NCBI RefSeq assembly: GCF_947497045.1
Contig: NZ_CANMEU010000001.1
Location: forward strand, 124,001 to 188,000
DNA: 64,000 nucleotides
Reading direction: 5' to 3'
Source: an uncultured Tateyamaria sp.
GTDB taxonomy: Bacteria > Pseudomonadota > Alphaproteobacteria > Rhodobacterales > Rhodobacteraceae
The translations under genes were made by a program, and so were the position numbers. Positions 8,864 to 17,010 of the stretch are shown one piece after another (the first letter of the stretch is position 1; each line of letters starts with the position of its first letter). The notes under the pieces were generated by a model. The model was not told where the DNA came from. It did not search any database and saw nothing but the letters and a program-made list of their open reading frames with translations.

Positions 8864-9316
8864 ATGACCCGCATCCCCCGCGCGCCCCTGATCCTTGGCC
8901 TTGCTGGCCTCACGCCCTTTGTCTGGGGGGCCGCAACCGTGGTCAGCAACGATCTCGCCGCCCTTGGCGCAGAGGTACTGGGCCCCCGCTTTATCGGTCC
9001 ATATGTGCAACTGTTTTACGGGTCGGTCATCTTGTCTTTCATGTCTGGTGTCCTCTGGGGCTTCGCCACGAAAGCCACAGGCGCGCAGGCCGCAACGGGC
9101 TACACTTTATCGGTGATCCCCGCACTTTGGGCATTTTTTATGACGGGTGGCGGGCCGACAAGTGCGGCAACCAACCTGCTCTTTGGGTTTGCAGGTCTGT
9201 TGATGCTTGATTTCGCATTCGCCCAATGGGGGCTGACGCCCACGTGGTGGATGCGCCTGCGCGTCTTATTGACGGCCATCGTGGTGGCCTGCCTTGGCAT
9301 AACGGTGATCTTATGA
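8864..9316 (+). CDS. DUF3429 integral membrane protein
   Basis: A 150-residue protein with five hydrophobic segments: IPRAPLILGLAGLTPFVWGA, FYGSVILSFMSGVLWGFA, TLSVIPALWAFFM, LLFGFAGLLMLDFAFAQWG and [17 protein letters not shown]. The order LGLAGLxPF, then Y-G-I-L-S-F-x-G-x-x-W-G, is typical of DUF3429. Function is unknown. Its stop overlaps the start of the methyltransferase gene by 4 bases, implying translational coupling. Confidence 0.8.
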   Translation: MTRIPRAPLILGLAGLTPFVWGAATVVSNDLAALGAEVLGPRFIGPYVQLFYGSVILSFMSGVLWGFATKATGAQAATGYTLSVIPALWAFFMTGGGPTSAATNLLFGFAGLLMLDFAFAQWGLTPTWWMRLRVLLTAIVVACLGITVIL

Positions 9317-9909
9317 GTGATGCACAAACCCTGTCCGTCTATGCGGCCAAGGCGGTGGAGTACGCCAGACTGGTGACCGGAGAGAAGGTGAGCCCGCGCC
9401 TGCTGCGCTTTATCGACGGGCTGCCTGCCAAGGGGCGCACGCTTGATCTGGGCTGTGGCCCGGGATTTGCAGCCGGTGCGATGGCGGCGGCAGGCATCGA
9501 GGCGCATGCCTGGGATCCGGTGCCCGAGATGGTGGCGATGGCCGCAGACCACCCCGGCGTGATCGCGCGCCAGGCGGTCTATGCGGATCTGGCCGAAGTG
9601 GACGCCTATGACGGGATTTGGTGCAACTTTTCGATGTTACACACGCCCCTTGCCGACTGGCCTGCCCAGTTTGCGGCAATCGCGCGCGCCCTGAAACCGG
9701 GCGGGCTGTTCCACTTTGGAACCAAACTGGGCACGGGCGAGGCGCGCGACAGCATTGGCCGGCTCTATTCCTATATGACCGAGGCTGATCTGATGGACCT
9801 GTGCGCCGCCACGGGCCTGACGGTCGAATACAGCAAGACCGGGGAAGAGGCCGGGCTGTCCGGGGAAATCGCGCCGTTCATCGTGTTTCAGGCCCGCATC
9901 GATGGCTGA
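9313..9909 (+). CDS. class I SAM-dependent methyltransferase
   Basis: A 198-residue methyltransferase. Motif I is [26 protein letters not shown] (near residues 43-68), with post-I acid D67, then an [15 protein letters not shown] segment and [16 protein letters not shown], matching the Methyltransf_11/25 fold. The substrate is unknown. The ATG at 9313 overlaps the upstream stop (ATGA), and its own 3' end overlaps the rnhA start by 8 bases, so the three genes appear to be one transcription unit. Confidence 0.88.
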   Translation: MSDAQTLSVYAAKAVEYARLVTGEKVSPRLLRFIDGLPAKGRTLDLGCGPGFAAGAMAAAGIEAHAWDPVPEMVAMAADHPGVIARQAVYADLAEVDAYDGIWCNFSMLHTPLADWPAQFAAIARALKPGGLFHFGTKLGTGEARDSIGRLYSYMTEADLMDLCAATGLTVEYSKTGEEAGLSGEIAPFIVFQARIDG

Positions 9910-10357
9910 CTTGTTTGCCTATACCGATGGGGCCTGTTCAGGAAACCCCGGCCCCGGAGGGTGGGGTGCATTGTTGCGCGCGATGGACGGGGACACCATT
10001 GTCAAAGAACGCGAGCTGAAAGGCGGCGAGGCGCTGACCACCAACAACAAGATGGAGCTGATGGCCGCGATCTCGGCCCTTGAGGCGCTCGACAAACCAT
10101 CGACCATCACAGTGGTGACCGACAGCAACTACGTCAAAAACGGGATCACCAGCTGGATTCATGGCTGGAAACGCAACGGCTGGAAGAACGCCGCCAAGAA
10201 GCCCGTGGCCAATGTTGAGCTGTGGCAACGACTCGATTCTGCCCAGGAGCGCCACGATGTGACGTGGAAATGGGTCAAAGGGCATGCCGGTCATGCCGAA
10301 AATGAGCGGGCGGACGAGTTGGCCCGCGCAGGCATGGCCCCCTTCAAACCCAAGTGA
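9902..10357 (+). CDS. rnhA: ribonuclease HI
   Basis: RNase HI cleaves RNA in RNA-DNA hybrids. At 151 residues it has the normal length and carries all catalytic acids: Asp in [19 protein letters not shown], Glu in [10 protein letters not shown], Asp in [12 protein letters not shown], and the [15 protein letters not shown] segment with the final His and Asp. The start overlaps the end of the methyltransferase gene by 8 bases. Confidence 0.96.
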   Translation: MADLFAYTDGACSGNPGPGGWGALLRAMDGDTIVKERELKGGEALTTNNKMELMAAISALEALDKPSTITVVTDSNYVKNGITSWIHGWKRNGWKNAAKKPVANVELWQRLDSAQERHDVTWKWVKGHAGHAENERADELARAGMAPFKPK

Positions 10358-10364
10358 CGTAGGG

Positions 10365-10391
10365 GCAAAACAGTTTTTGCACTGTTTTTGC
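10365..10391 (+). terminator. possible terminator after rnhA
   Basis: GCAAAACAG and CTGTTTTTGC can pair around the loop TTTTTGCA just after the rnhA stop. The sequence also reads as two near-direct copies of GTTTTTGCAC. The T-rich tract lies inside the structure rather than after it, so this is tentative. Confidence 0.35.
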
Positions 10392-10622
10392 ACGCCCACA
10401 CCACACCCTAAATTCTATTTGTTACATCTTTTGACCAGATTAACTTATTGCTTCAAAAAGACTTTTCTAAATATCGCGATGCCCGGCGCGCCCACACCTC
10501 CGGTTTCTTCAGGCGTTTGTGACCGTTTGGTCCCTTACTGTTACAGACCTTTTCGGCTATCTCTTTCCCAAGACGAGCGGCCACCCCGGCCACACGGACA
10601 AATGCCAAGAAGGAGACGAGAC

Positions 10623-10901
10623 ATGAAACTCAGAGCCACAAAAACCCCGCTTCTGATCGCAGCCATAGCGACAGCAATCACCTTGACCGGCTTTGCCCCT
10701 GTGCAAGCGGCCAATCCGGTATGGATCACCGCAGATGCTGAAACCGCTCAGGTGATTGATGCCAACTTCAAGTACAAGAAGCATCACTACAAGAAACACC
10801 ATTACAAGAAACACAGCTACAAGAAGCACCACTACGGCTACGGCGGCTACAAGAAAAAGCACCACGTGAAGAAGAAGATCATACTGAAAAAATTCTTCTG
10901 A
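10623..10901 (+). CDS. small secreted Lys/His/Tyr-rich repeat protein
   Basis: A 92-residue protein. Residues 1-29 form a Sec signal peptide (LLIAAIATAITLTGFAPVQA, then AN). After a short acidic stretch the C-terminal half consists of tandem YKKHH units (residues about 51-71: YKKHH, YKKHH, YKKHS, YKKHH), then GYGGYKKKHHVKKKIILKKFF. The mature protein is very basic and His-rich, suggesting binding of metal ions, anionic polymers or the cell surface; this is inference. AAGGAGA lies 6 bases before the ATG. A 265-bp non-coding, partly AT-rich stretch (10358-10622) precedes it and probably holds its promoter. I do not recognise a family. Confidence 0.8.
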   Translation: MKLRATKTPLLIAAIATAITLTGFAPVQAANPVWITADAETAQVIDANFKYKKHHYKKHHYKKHSYKKHHYGYGGYKKKHHVKKKIILKKFF

Positions 10902-10934
10902 GACGATCTCGGAAATCGATTCACACGGGTAGGC

Positions 10935-10966
10935 GGTCCAGAGGAAACTCCGGGCCGTTTATCTTT
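10935..10966 (+). terminator. terminator of the Lys/His-rich gene
   Basis: GGTCC-A-GAG, a GAAA tetraloop, then CTC-C-GGGCC (one mismatch, one G-U pair), followed by GTTTATCTTTT. It sits 34 bases after the stop and just overlaps the 3' end of the opposing GlsB/YeaQ gene. Confidence 0.5.
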
Positions 10967-11198
10967 TGCGCCAATGCGTTGGCACGATGATCAAGGCCCC
11001 GATGGATGCGGTGATCGCATTCAGGCCCGGACTGGCGAACCCGAACCCGAACATGATCCGCACAAAATAAAACAGGAACGCCCCACCAACGCATATGATG
11101 ATCGACTGCAAAATGCCGTTGCGGGTAAAGCCAAACTTTTCCGTCAGATAGCCGATGATGCCTGCGATCACGACAGTGCCTATGAGGGTCGGAAACAT
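10959..11198 (-). CDS. GlsB/YeaQ/YmgE family small membrane protein
   Basis: A 79-residue protein with three hydrophobic segments (TLIGTVVIAGIIGYLTEKFG, ILQSIIICVGGAFLFYFVRIMFG, LNAITASIGALIIVPTHW), the usual layout of the transglycosylase-associated/GlsB-YeaQ family linked to envelope stress. AAAGGATCG stands 7 bases before the ATG at 11198, which decides the start against a longer frame from 11264. It lies 13 bases after fmt on the same strand. Confidence 0.8.
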   Translation of the reverse strand: MFPTLIGTVVIAGIIGYLTEKFGFTRNGILQSIIICVGGAFLFYFVRIMFGFGFASPGLNAITASIGALIIVPTHWRKR

Positions 11199-11211
11199 GG
11201 GCGATCCTTTG

Positions 11212-12117
11212 TCAAAGCTGCGTGCCGGGCGGCGTGGGCATCCCGCGCAGAAACACGTCCACATCCTGCGCGCCTTTGCCCGCCCGTTGCAAGCGCGTCA
11301 GTTGCACGGCCCCCATGCCGCACGCGACCGTCATGGCCTCGTCAAGCACAGTCCCCGGCGCACCTGAACCGTGGCCAAGCGTCGATCCAAGCACTTTTAT
11401 CCGCGTTCCGTCTTTCTCGAACCAGGCGCCCGGAAAGGGGGACAACCCGCGGATTCTACGATCAACCTCGGTGGCAGGCTGGGTCCAGTCGATGGCCGCC
11501 TCAGCCTTGTCGATCTTTTTGGCATAGGTCACGCCGTTGTCGGGTTGAGGCACAGGTTTCAGGTTGGGCAAGTCCCGCAAGGTCGCGGTGATCAGCTCCG
11601 CACCCATAGCGGCCAGTCGGTCATGCAAGTCAGACGTTGTTTCTGTCGCCCCAATCGGAGTTTCGCCGCGCATCAGAACGGGGCCAGTGTCCAACCCCGC
11701 CTCCATCTGCATGATGCAGACCCCGGTTTCCGCATCTCCTGCCATGATCGCCCGGTGGATCGGGGCGGCACCCCGCCACCGCGGCAGGAGGCTCGCGTGA
11801 ATGTTCAGGCACCCATGGGTCGGCGCATCCAGAATCGCCTGAGGCAGGATCAGGCCATAGGCGACGACCACGGCGATATCGGCATTCAGCGTGGAAAAGT
11901 CGGCCTGCGCCTCGGGCGTGCGCAGGCTGATGGGGTGGCGCACCTGTAATCCCAACGCTTCAGCGCGGGCCTGTACCGGGCTGGGGCGGTCTTTCTTGCC
12001 ACGACCCGCAGGGCGTGGGGGCTGGGAATAGACACAGGCGATATCGTGACCCGCCGCATGCAGGGCCTCAAGTGCGGCCACCGAAAAGTCGGGGGTTCCC
12101 ATAAAGATCAGACGCAT
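11212..12117 (-). CDS. fmt: methionyl-tRNA formyltransferase
   Basis: Fmt formylates initiator Met-tRNA using 10-formyltetrahydrofolate. Signatures: [19 protein letters not shown] at the N-terminus, [66 protein letters not shown] (with the catalytic Asn-His-Asp set), and a C-terminal domain around residues 205-300. Length (301) is normal. It starts 1 base after the stop of the third deformylase gene, so the def-def-def-fmt genes form one operon whose products act on the N-terminal formyl group. Confidence 0.96.
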   Translation of the reverse strand: MRLIFMGTPDFSVAALEALHAAGHDIACVYSQPPRPAGRGKKDRPSPVQARAEALGLQVRHPISLRTPEAQADFSTLNADIAVVVAYGLILPQAILDAPTHGCLNIHASLLPRWRGAAPIHRAIMAGDAETGVCIMQMEAGLDTGPVLMRGETPIGATETTSDLHDRLAAMGAELITATLRDLPNLKPVPQPDNGVTYAKKIDKAEAAIDWTQPATEVDRRIRGLSPFPGAWFEKDGTRIKVLGSTLGHGSGAPGTVLDEAMTVACGMGAVQLTRLQRAGKGAQDVDVFLRGMPTPPGTQL

Positions 12118-12118
12118 C

Positions 12119-12619
12119 TCACCTGGCCTTTCGAGCTTTGCGTAGCAGCATATCGCGCTTTACCCGGCCCAGATTGTCGAAATACATCCGGCCCCCAAGA
12201 TGGTCGATCTGGTGCTGTACGGATCGCGCCTCCATCTCGGCAAAGTCGCGGCGGTCAATCACGCCTTCAGCGTTCAGAAAACGAACCGTGACGGCCTTGG
12301 GGCGGGCGATTTGGGCGTCCACGCCCGGCAGGCACGGGCTCGCCTCGGTTCCGGTTTCCACATCGGGCGAGGCGGTCAGAACCTCGGGATTGGCCAGCAG
12401 GATGCGGCGGGACCGGTCAGGCGTCACGTCCACAACAGCCAATTGCAACATCACGCCGATCTGCGGTGCCGCCAGTCCGACGCCCATGCCAGACATCGCG
12501 TCCATGCTGTCGATCATATCGACCCAGATCGCGCGCACCTCTTCGGTAATTTCGGCAACGGGGGCCGCAGGGGTGCGCAACCGCTTGTCCGGCCACATCA
12601 CGAAAGGGCGGACCGCCAT
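12119..12619 (-). CDS. peptide deformylase-like protein, catalytic Glu replaced
   Basis: A 166-residue paralogue of peptide deformylase, the enzyme that removes formyl from nascent chains using a metal held by one Cys and two His. Motif I is kept ([12 protein letters not shown], residues 44-55). Motif II is degenerate: the usual EGCLS reads SPCLP, keeping only Cys96-Leu97. Motif III reads QHQIDH, so the catalytic Glu is Gln137 while the metal ligands His136 and His140 remain. It may bind metal and peptides but be poorly active or inactive. The gene overlaps the upstream paralogue by 1 base and precedes fmt by 1 base. Confidence 0.85.
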   Translation of the reverse strand: MAVRPFVMWPDKRLRTPAAPVAEITEEVRAIWVDMIDSMDAMSGMGVGLAAPQIGVMLQLAVVDVTPDRSRRILLANPEVLTASPDVETGTEASPCLPGVDAQIARPKAVTVRFLNAEGVIDRRDFAEMEARSVQHQIDHLGGRMYFDNLGRVKRDMLLRKARKAR

Positions 12620-13119
12620 CAGATCAGTGCCTTTACTTGCGCAAGTATTTCATCCCGTTGCGCGACGTCGACCCGGTCGAGCGTCACGACGCCATCAAGG
12701 TGATCCAATTCATGTTGGGCGCATATGGCGGCAAAACCGGTCAGCGTTTCGTCGTGGCGCATACCATCAATGTCGGTCCACGTCATGCGCACCTCACCGG
12801 GGCGGCTCACATCCGCAGAGACGCCCGGAATGGACAGGCACCCCTCGGCATTGGTTTCGTGAACATCGCCTTGGGCCACCACCGCGGGATTGATACAGAC
12901 AACAGGCTCAGGCGCGCCATCTTTCCATGCGACATCCATCACGAAGATACGCTGCAACACACCCACCTGAGGGGCCGCGAGACCGCGACCGGGGGCGGCA
13001 TACATCGTCTCAAGCATATCAGCGGCAAGCGTCCTGATCTCGGGGGTGATCGCATCAATCGGCGCACATACCGTGCTGAGACGCACATCAGGCCATATCA
13101 GAATGGGGCGCAGGCTCAT
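12619..13119 (-). CDS. def: peptide deformylase (second tandem copy)
   Basis: A 166-residue deformylase with all three motifs intact: GRGLAAPQVG (residues 44-53), EGCLSIPG (92-99) and QHELDH (135-140). It shares the position numbering of its two neighbours, so the three arose by tandem duplication. Its short C-terminus (DVAQRDEILAQVKALI) differs from the canonical copy. It overlaps the canonical def by 4 bases (ATGA) and the third copy by 1 base. I expect it to be active; the substrate preference relative to the canonical copy is unknown. Confidence 0.9.
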   Translation of the reverse strand: MSLRPILIWPDVRLSTVCAPIDAITPEIRTLAADMLETMYAAPGRGLAAPQVGVLQRIFVMDVAWKDGAPEPVVCINPAVVAQGDVHETNAEGCLSIPGVSADVSRPGEVRMTWTDIDGMRHDETLTGFAAICAQHELDHLDGVVTLDRVDVAQRDEILAQVKALI

Positions 13120-13640
13120 GCTTTTTCGCGGGCGCGCTCGCGCTTGAATTTGACCATCTTGCGGGTGATCATCTGGCGCTTGAGCGGCTTGAGATAGTCG
13201 ATGAACAACTTGCCATCGAGGTGGTCAATCTCGTGCTGCACGCATGTCGCCCACAGCCCGTCCATGCCTTGTTCCTGCTCGTTCCCGTCCCGGTCGATCC
13301 AACGCACCTGCACTTCGGCGGGGCGGGTCACATCGGCGAATTGTTCGGGGATCGACAGGCACCCTTCCTCATAGACGTTTTGTTCGTCCGAGGCAGCGAT
13401 GATTTCCGGATTGAACATGATTGTGGGGCGCGGCTTTTCGTCATCGACCTTCACGCAATCCAGCACGATCAGACGGTGCAACAGCCCCACCTGTGGGGCG
13501 GCCAGCCCGATACCCGGCGCATCATACATCGTTTCAAGCATATCATCGGCGAGCGTGCGCAAGGCGTCCGACAGATCCCCAACAGGGTCTGACAGTTTCT
13601 TGAGGCGCGGGTCGGGGTGCAGAATGATCGGGCGTTTCAT
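13116..13640 (-). CDS. def: peptide deformylase (canonical copy)
   Basis: The most typical of the three deformylases: MKRPIILHPDPRLKK at the start, motif I GIGLAAPQVG (residues 43-52), motif II EGCLSIPE (92-99), motif III QHEIDHLDGKLFIDYLKPLKRQMI (135 onwards) and a basic C-terminal helix. About 174 residues. ATG 13640 is favoured by similarity of the N-terminus to other Def proteins; ATG 13649, three codons upstream, is possible, and neither has a strong ribosome site. First gene of the def-def-def-fmt operon. Confidence 0.94.
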   Translation of the reverse strand: MKRPIILHPDPRLKKLSDPVGDLSDALRTLADDMLETMYDAPGIGLAAPQVGLLHRLIVLDCVKVDDEKPRPTIMFNPEIIAASDEQNVYEEGCLSIPEQFADVTRPAEVQVRWIDRDGNEQEQGMDGLWATCVQHEIDHLDGKLFIDYLKPLKRQMITRKMVKFKRERAREKA

Positions 13641-13741
13641 ACCTTGCATTTAGGACAGATGCAGCAGGGTCGCAATGTCCCCTTGCGCTTGGAGGCGATC
13701 AAGCTAGCCTGTCGCCGAATTATAACCCCCGGAGACCTCAC

Positions 13742-14911
13742 ATGAGTTTTGACACCATCATCGACCGACGCGGCAGCCACTGTGTGAAATGGGACATGAT
13801 GGAGCGTATCTATGGCGTGCCCGTGGACAAGGGCATTGCCATGTGGGTAGCAGACATGGATTTCCGCCCGCCCCAATGTGTGCTGGACGCGGTGCAAGCA
13901 CAGGTCGATCACGGGATCATGGGGTATTTCGGGGATGATGGCCCCTACCGCGAAGCGATCCAGTGGTGGATGCAGAACCGGCATGGGTGGGCTGTCGAGG
14001 CGGGCGATATCTTTACGACGCATGGGCTGGTGAACGGCACGGCGATGTGTGTCGACACCTTTACCACACCCGGTGACGGGGTTGTGCTGTTCACACCCGT
14101 CTACCACGCCTTTGCCAAGGTGATTAACGCAAGCGGTCGCCGCGTCGTTGAGTGCGAGATGACCCAAGTCGATGGGCGCTACGAAATGGATTTTGACGCC
14201 TATGACGCGCAGATGGATGGGTCCGAGCGCATGGTGATCCTGTGCTCTCCCCACAATCCGGGCGGTCGGGTCTGGTCGCGGGCCGAACTTGAAGGTGTGG
14301 CCGCCTTTGCCAAGCGGCACGAACTGATCCTGGTCTCGGACGAAATTCACCATGACCTTGTGATGCCAGGGCACACCCACATCCCGATGACAGCAATCTC
14401 CGGTATCGAGGACCGGCTGGTGATGATGACGGCGACCACCAAGACCTTCAACATCGCAGGCTCTCACAGTGGCAATGTGATCATCGCCGATCCGGATTTG
14501 CGCGCCCGGTTCGCTACACGCATGGCCGCCTTGGGCATGTCACCCAATTCGTTCGGTCTGTTCATGGCAACGGCGGCCTATTCACCGGCGGGGGCCAAAT
14601 GGGTGGATGAGTTGGTCACGTATATCGACGGAAACCGGCAACTGTTTGATGCCGCCATCAACGCGATTCCGGGTTTATCGTCCATGGCACTTGAAGCCAC
14701 CTATCTGTCATGGGTCGACTTTTCGGGCACGGGCATGGACCGGGCCGACTTCACGAGGCGAGTCGAACAGGACGCCTGTATCGCGGTCAATCACGGGCCA
14801 ACCTTCGGCACCGGAGGAGAGAGCTTTCTGCGCTTCAACATCGCCACCCCCCGCGCGCACGTCCAAGAGGCGGTCGAGAGGTTGGCCGCCGCCTTTCAGG
14901 ATTTGCAATAA
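13742..14911 (+). CDS. PatB/MalY-type PLP-dependent C-S lyase (aminotransferase fold I)
   Basis: A 389-residue PLP enzyme. Order of motifs: KWDMMERIYGVPVDKGIAMWVADMDF, MGYFGDD, LVNGTAMCVDTF, CSPHNPGGRVWS, ILVSDEIHHDLVMPGH and TATTKTFNIAGSHSGN, where Lys234 would hold PLP. This is the MalY/PatB pattern; members act mainly as cystathionine beta-lyases or other C-S lyases, some in volatile sulfur release. The exact substrate cannot be read. It is divergent from def and about 100 bases away. A run GGAGACCTCAC precedes the ATG. Confidence 0.9.
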   Translation: MSFDTIIDRRGSHCVKWDMMERIYGVPVDKGIAMWVADMDFRPPQCVLDAVQAQVDHGIMGYFGDDGPYREAIQWWMQNRHGWAVEAGDIFTTHGLVNGTAMCVDTFTTPGDGVVLFTPVYHAFAKVINASGRRVVECEMTQVDGRYEMDFDAYDAQMDGSERMVILCSPHNPGGRVWSRAELEGVAAFAKRHELILVSDEIHHDLVMPGHTHIPMTAISGIEDRLVMMTATTKTFNIAGSHSGNVIIADPDLRARFATRMAALGMSPNSFGLFMATAAYSPAGAKWVDELVTYIDGNRQLFDAAINAIPGLSSMALEATYLSWVDFSGTGMDRADFTRRVEQDACIAVNHGPTFGTGGESFLRFNIATPRAHVQEAVERLAAAFQDLQ

Positions 14912-14927
14912 TCCGGGGCACAGCCCG

Positions 14928-15281
14928 TCAGGTCAGCTTTTCGATCAGGCCGATGGGCGCATCAACCGCACGTTCGAAATCCAGCGCAGGCGCGGTAGAT
15001 ACCGCAGTCAACCGCTTGAATTCATAGCGCATCTCATCGCCTTCGGGTTCTGATGCAACGATCAGGCACTGAAACAGGTGGATCGCGCCATCATAAAGGT
15101 CGACATATCCGCGCAGCCGTGGCGCGGTATCGGCATCCATCGAAAACCCGGTTTTCCACATCTGCAAAACGGGGTGCGTCTCGCCATCTACGGACAGGCG
15201 CAATCGGGATGCTTTTTTCAACGACGCACGGCGCGCCCTATCAAGTCCGGCTTGCACTTCCTTAGGTACAAAGGTCGTCAT
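14928..15281 (-). CDS. conserved-looking protein of unknown function
   Basis: 117 residues, without a signal peptide or membrane segment. The N-terminus is basic (FVPKEVQAGLDRARRASLKKASRLRLSVDGETHPVL), followed by strands WKTGFSMDADTAPRLRGYVDLYDGAIHLFQCLIVA and MRYEFKRLT. The alternation of short strands recalls a PilZ-like barrel, but the RxxxR / D-x-S-x-x-G motifs are not evident, so I do not assign a family. AGGAGCGAC lies ahead of the ATG. Divergent from the downstream glutathionyl-hydroquinone reductase gene. Confidence 0.65.
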   Translation of the reverse strand: MTTFVPKEVQAGLDRARRASLKKASRLRLSVDGETHPVLQMWKTGFSMDADTAPRLRGYVDLYDGAIHLFQCLIVASEPEGDEMRYEFKRLTAVSTAPALDFERAVDAPIGLIEKLT

Positions 15282-15351
15282 GGCAGTCGCTCCTTGTCTT
15301 CCCCATCGTCAGTTTGGGCCCGGATCAATTTCGATCCAGTTAATTGCGCAA

Positions 15352-15381
15352 ATGTGACAGCGACTCTTCGAAGATGTGACA
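15352..15381. promoter_or_regulatory. ATGTGACA direct repeats, 22-bp phase
   Basis: ATGTGACA occurs at 15352-15359 and again at 15374-15381, two helical turns apart, in the 212-bp divergent space before the GST gene. A small inverted repeat GGATC-N6-GATCC lies at 15322-15337. Possible regulator binding sites; no regulator is identified. Confidence 0.3.
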
Positions 15382-15493
15382 TTCGCGTGACTCAGACATG
15401 TGCAGCGGCGCAGAGGGCGTGCGCGATGGGCGGCGTTTGCAGGTGTACGCGCACAACGTATGTCAGGGTGAAGCAGAATAGGGAGGCGGCGAT

Positions 15494-16468
15494 ATGGGAC
15501 TTTTGGTAGACGGCATCTGGCACGACACGTGGTACGATACCAAATCCTCGGGCGGCAAGTTCGAGCGCAGCCAGGCCAAGTTTCGCAACTGGATCACAAC
15601 GGATGGATCGGCCGGATCATCCGGCGGCGACGGGTTCAAAGCAGAAAGCGGGCGCTACCACCTCTATGTCTCTTATGCCTGTCCATGGGCGCACCGCACG
15701 CTGATCTTCCGGGTGCTTAAGGAATTGTCCGATCATATCACCATCTCGGCTGTGCATCCCGACATGCTGACGGATGGATGGACGTTCCAGACGGATACGA
15801 ATGGGGCGACGGGGGACAGCCTCTATGATCTGCCCTTTGCCCGCGACATCTATACCAAGGCTGATGCGATATTTTCGGGCCGTGTGACGGTGCCGATCCT
15901 ATGGGACAAACAGCGTGAAACGATTGTCAGCAACGAAAGTTCCGAAATCATCCGCATGTTCAATGCCGCCTTTGACGACATAACGGGCAACACCGACAAC
16001 TACTGGCCGCACGCACTGCGCGACGATATCGCGCCAGTCAACGACCGAATCTATGACACGTTGAACAACGGGGTCTACAAGTCCGGCTTTGCCACAACTC
16101 AAAGCGCCTACGATGCGGCTGTCCACCCGCTGTTTGACACGCTTGACTGGCTTGAGGATCGCCTGTCACACAACCGCTATCTCATGGGTAACCAAATCAC
16201 CGAAGCGGACTGGCGCCTGTTCACGACGCTGGTCCGCTTCGATCCCGTTTATCACCTGCATTTCAAGTGCAATCGTAAACGCCTGACCGACTACAGTAAC
16301 CTTTGGGCCTACACGCGGGAGCTTTACCAGTGGCCCGGCGTCGCCGGCACCGTGAACATGGATCACATCGTGCGCCACTATCATTTCAGCCACGAAAGCA
16401 TCAATCCGCACCGGATCATTCCGATCAATCCGACTCTGGATTTCGCGGCACCACACGGACGCGGCTAG
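15494..16468 (+). CDS. glutathionyl-hydroquinone reductase / Xi-class glutathione S-transferase
   Basis: A 324-residue Xi-class GST, a family that reduces glutathionyl-hydroquinones with glutathione. The catalytic Cys63 lies in YVSYACPWAHRTLIFRVLKEL, followed by VPILWDKQRETIVSNESSEIIRMFN and the C-terminal helical domain with LMGNQITEADWRLFTTLVRFDPVYHLHFKCN. Length and order match YqjG-type enzymes. AGGGAGGCG precedes the ATG. Its stop codon overlaps the stop of the opposing receiver gene. Confidence 0.9.
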   Translation: MGLLVDGIWHDTWYDTKSSGGKFERSQAKFRNWITTDGSAGSSGGDGFKAESGRYHLYVSYACPWAHRTLIFRVLKELSDHITISAVHPDMLTDGWTFQTDTNGATGDSLYDLPFARDIYTKADAIFSGRVTVPILWDKQRETIVSNESSEIIRMFNAAFDDITGNTDNYWPHALRDDIAPVNDRIYDTLNNGVYKSGFATTQSAYDAAVHPLFDTLDWLEDRLSHNRYLMGNQITEADWRLFTTLVRFDPVYHLHFKCNRKRLTDYSNLWAYTRELYQWPGVAGTVNMDHIVRHYHFSHESINPHRIIPINPTLDFAAPHGRG

Positions 16469-16824
16469 ATCACACCGTAGTGTTCGACCATCGCTGCCAG
16501 ATCTTCAGGCGGGGTGCCCGAGGGCACGAAGGCGCATGCGTTACTGGCGTGATTGAAGATTGATCCATCAGAGAAAAAAGACGTATCGGTGACAAAAATC
16601 ACCCGCGCCTGCGGGCAACGATAGCTGGCAAAGTCGGCCACCGCGAGGGCGCTGCCCTGCTCAAGAACCAGATCAAGGACAATAATGTCCGCCCCCACGC
16701 GTGACAGATGATCAACCGCCGCATCCTGCGTGTCCGCCCGCGATACGGACAGGCCCTGCCGCTCAAGATGGCGTTGCCACATCAGGCCCAATTCAGGGCG
16801 GCTTTCTACGATCAGAACTCTCAT
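16465..16824 (-). CDS. single-domain response-regulator receiver, atypical active site
   Basis: A 119-residue stand-alone receiver domain. MRVLIVES forms strand 1 and VGADIIVLDLVLEQGSA holds the likely phosphoacceptor Asp51; VIFVTDTSFF has the conserved Thr region. The acidic pocket normally read as two acids has only Glu7-Ser8, and the conserved Lys of strand 5 (usually K-P) reads P-S102-G, so phosphorylation or switching may be altered. ATG 16824 is chosen over an upstream frame because homologues start at this strand. No kinase is adjacent. Confidence 0.8.
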   Translation of the reverse strand: MRVLIVESRPELGLMWQRHLERQGLSVSRADTQDAAVDHLSRVGADIIVLDLVLEQGSALAVADFASYRCPQARVIFVTDTSFFSDGSIFNHASNACAFVPSGTPPEDLAAMVEHYGVI

Positions 16825-16882
16825 CAATACTCCGGGGTCGCCTAATTCTGGCACCATCTTTGGGTACATGGCGCACATTTCA

Positions 16883-16898
16883 TTAACAAACTATTAAC
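16883..16898. promoter_or_regulatory. CtrA box (full site)
   Basis: TTAA-CAAACTA-TTAAC matches the CtrA consensus TTAA-N7-TTAAC exactly and lies 59 bases upstream of the receiver gene start. AAACTATTAACG is repeated 20 bases further on (16908-16919), giving a second partial site. CtrA control of the receiver gene is inferred. Confidence 0.6.
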
Positions 16899-17010
16899 GT
16901 CCGACATAAACTATTAACGCGACAGGTTTGTCTTGAAAATCACGCGGTAATCCGCTTTTTGCGGGCAAAATGTCGCCGATACGGGCGGCCTGTGAACAGG
17001 GAGCTTGCAC

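Noticed and set aside
10935-10957. GAGGAAACTCCGGGC resembles the conserved GAGGAAAGTCCGGGC block of RNase P RNA
   Set aside because: Only about 15 bases match, and the rest of an rnpB gene is absent. The sequence fits a terminator hairpin with a GAAA loop.
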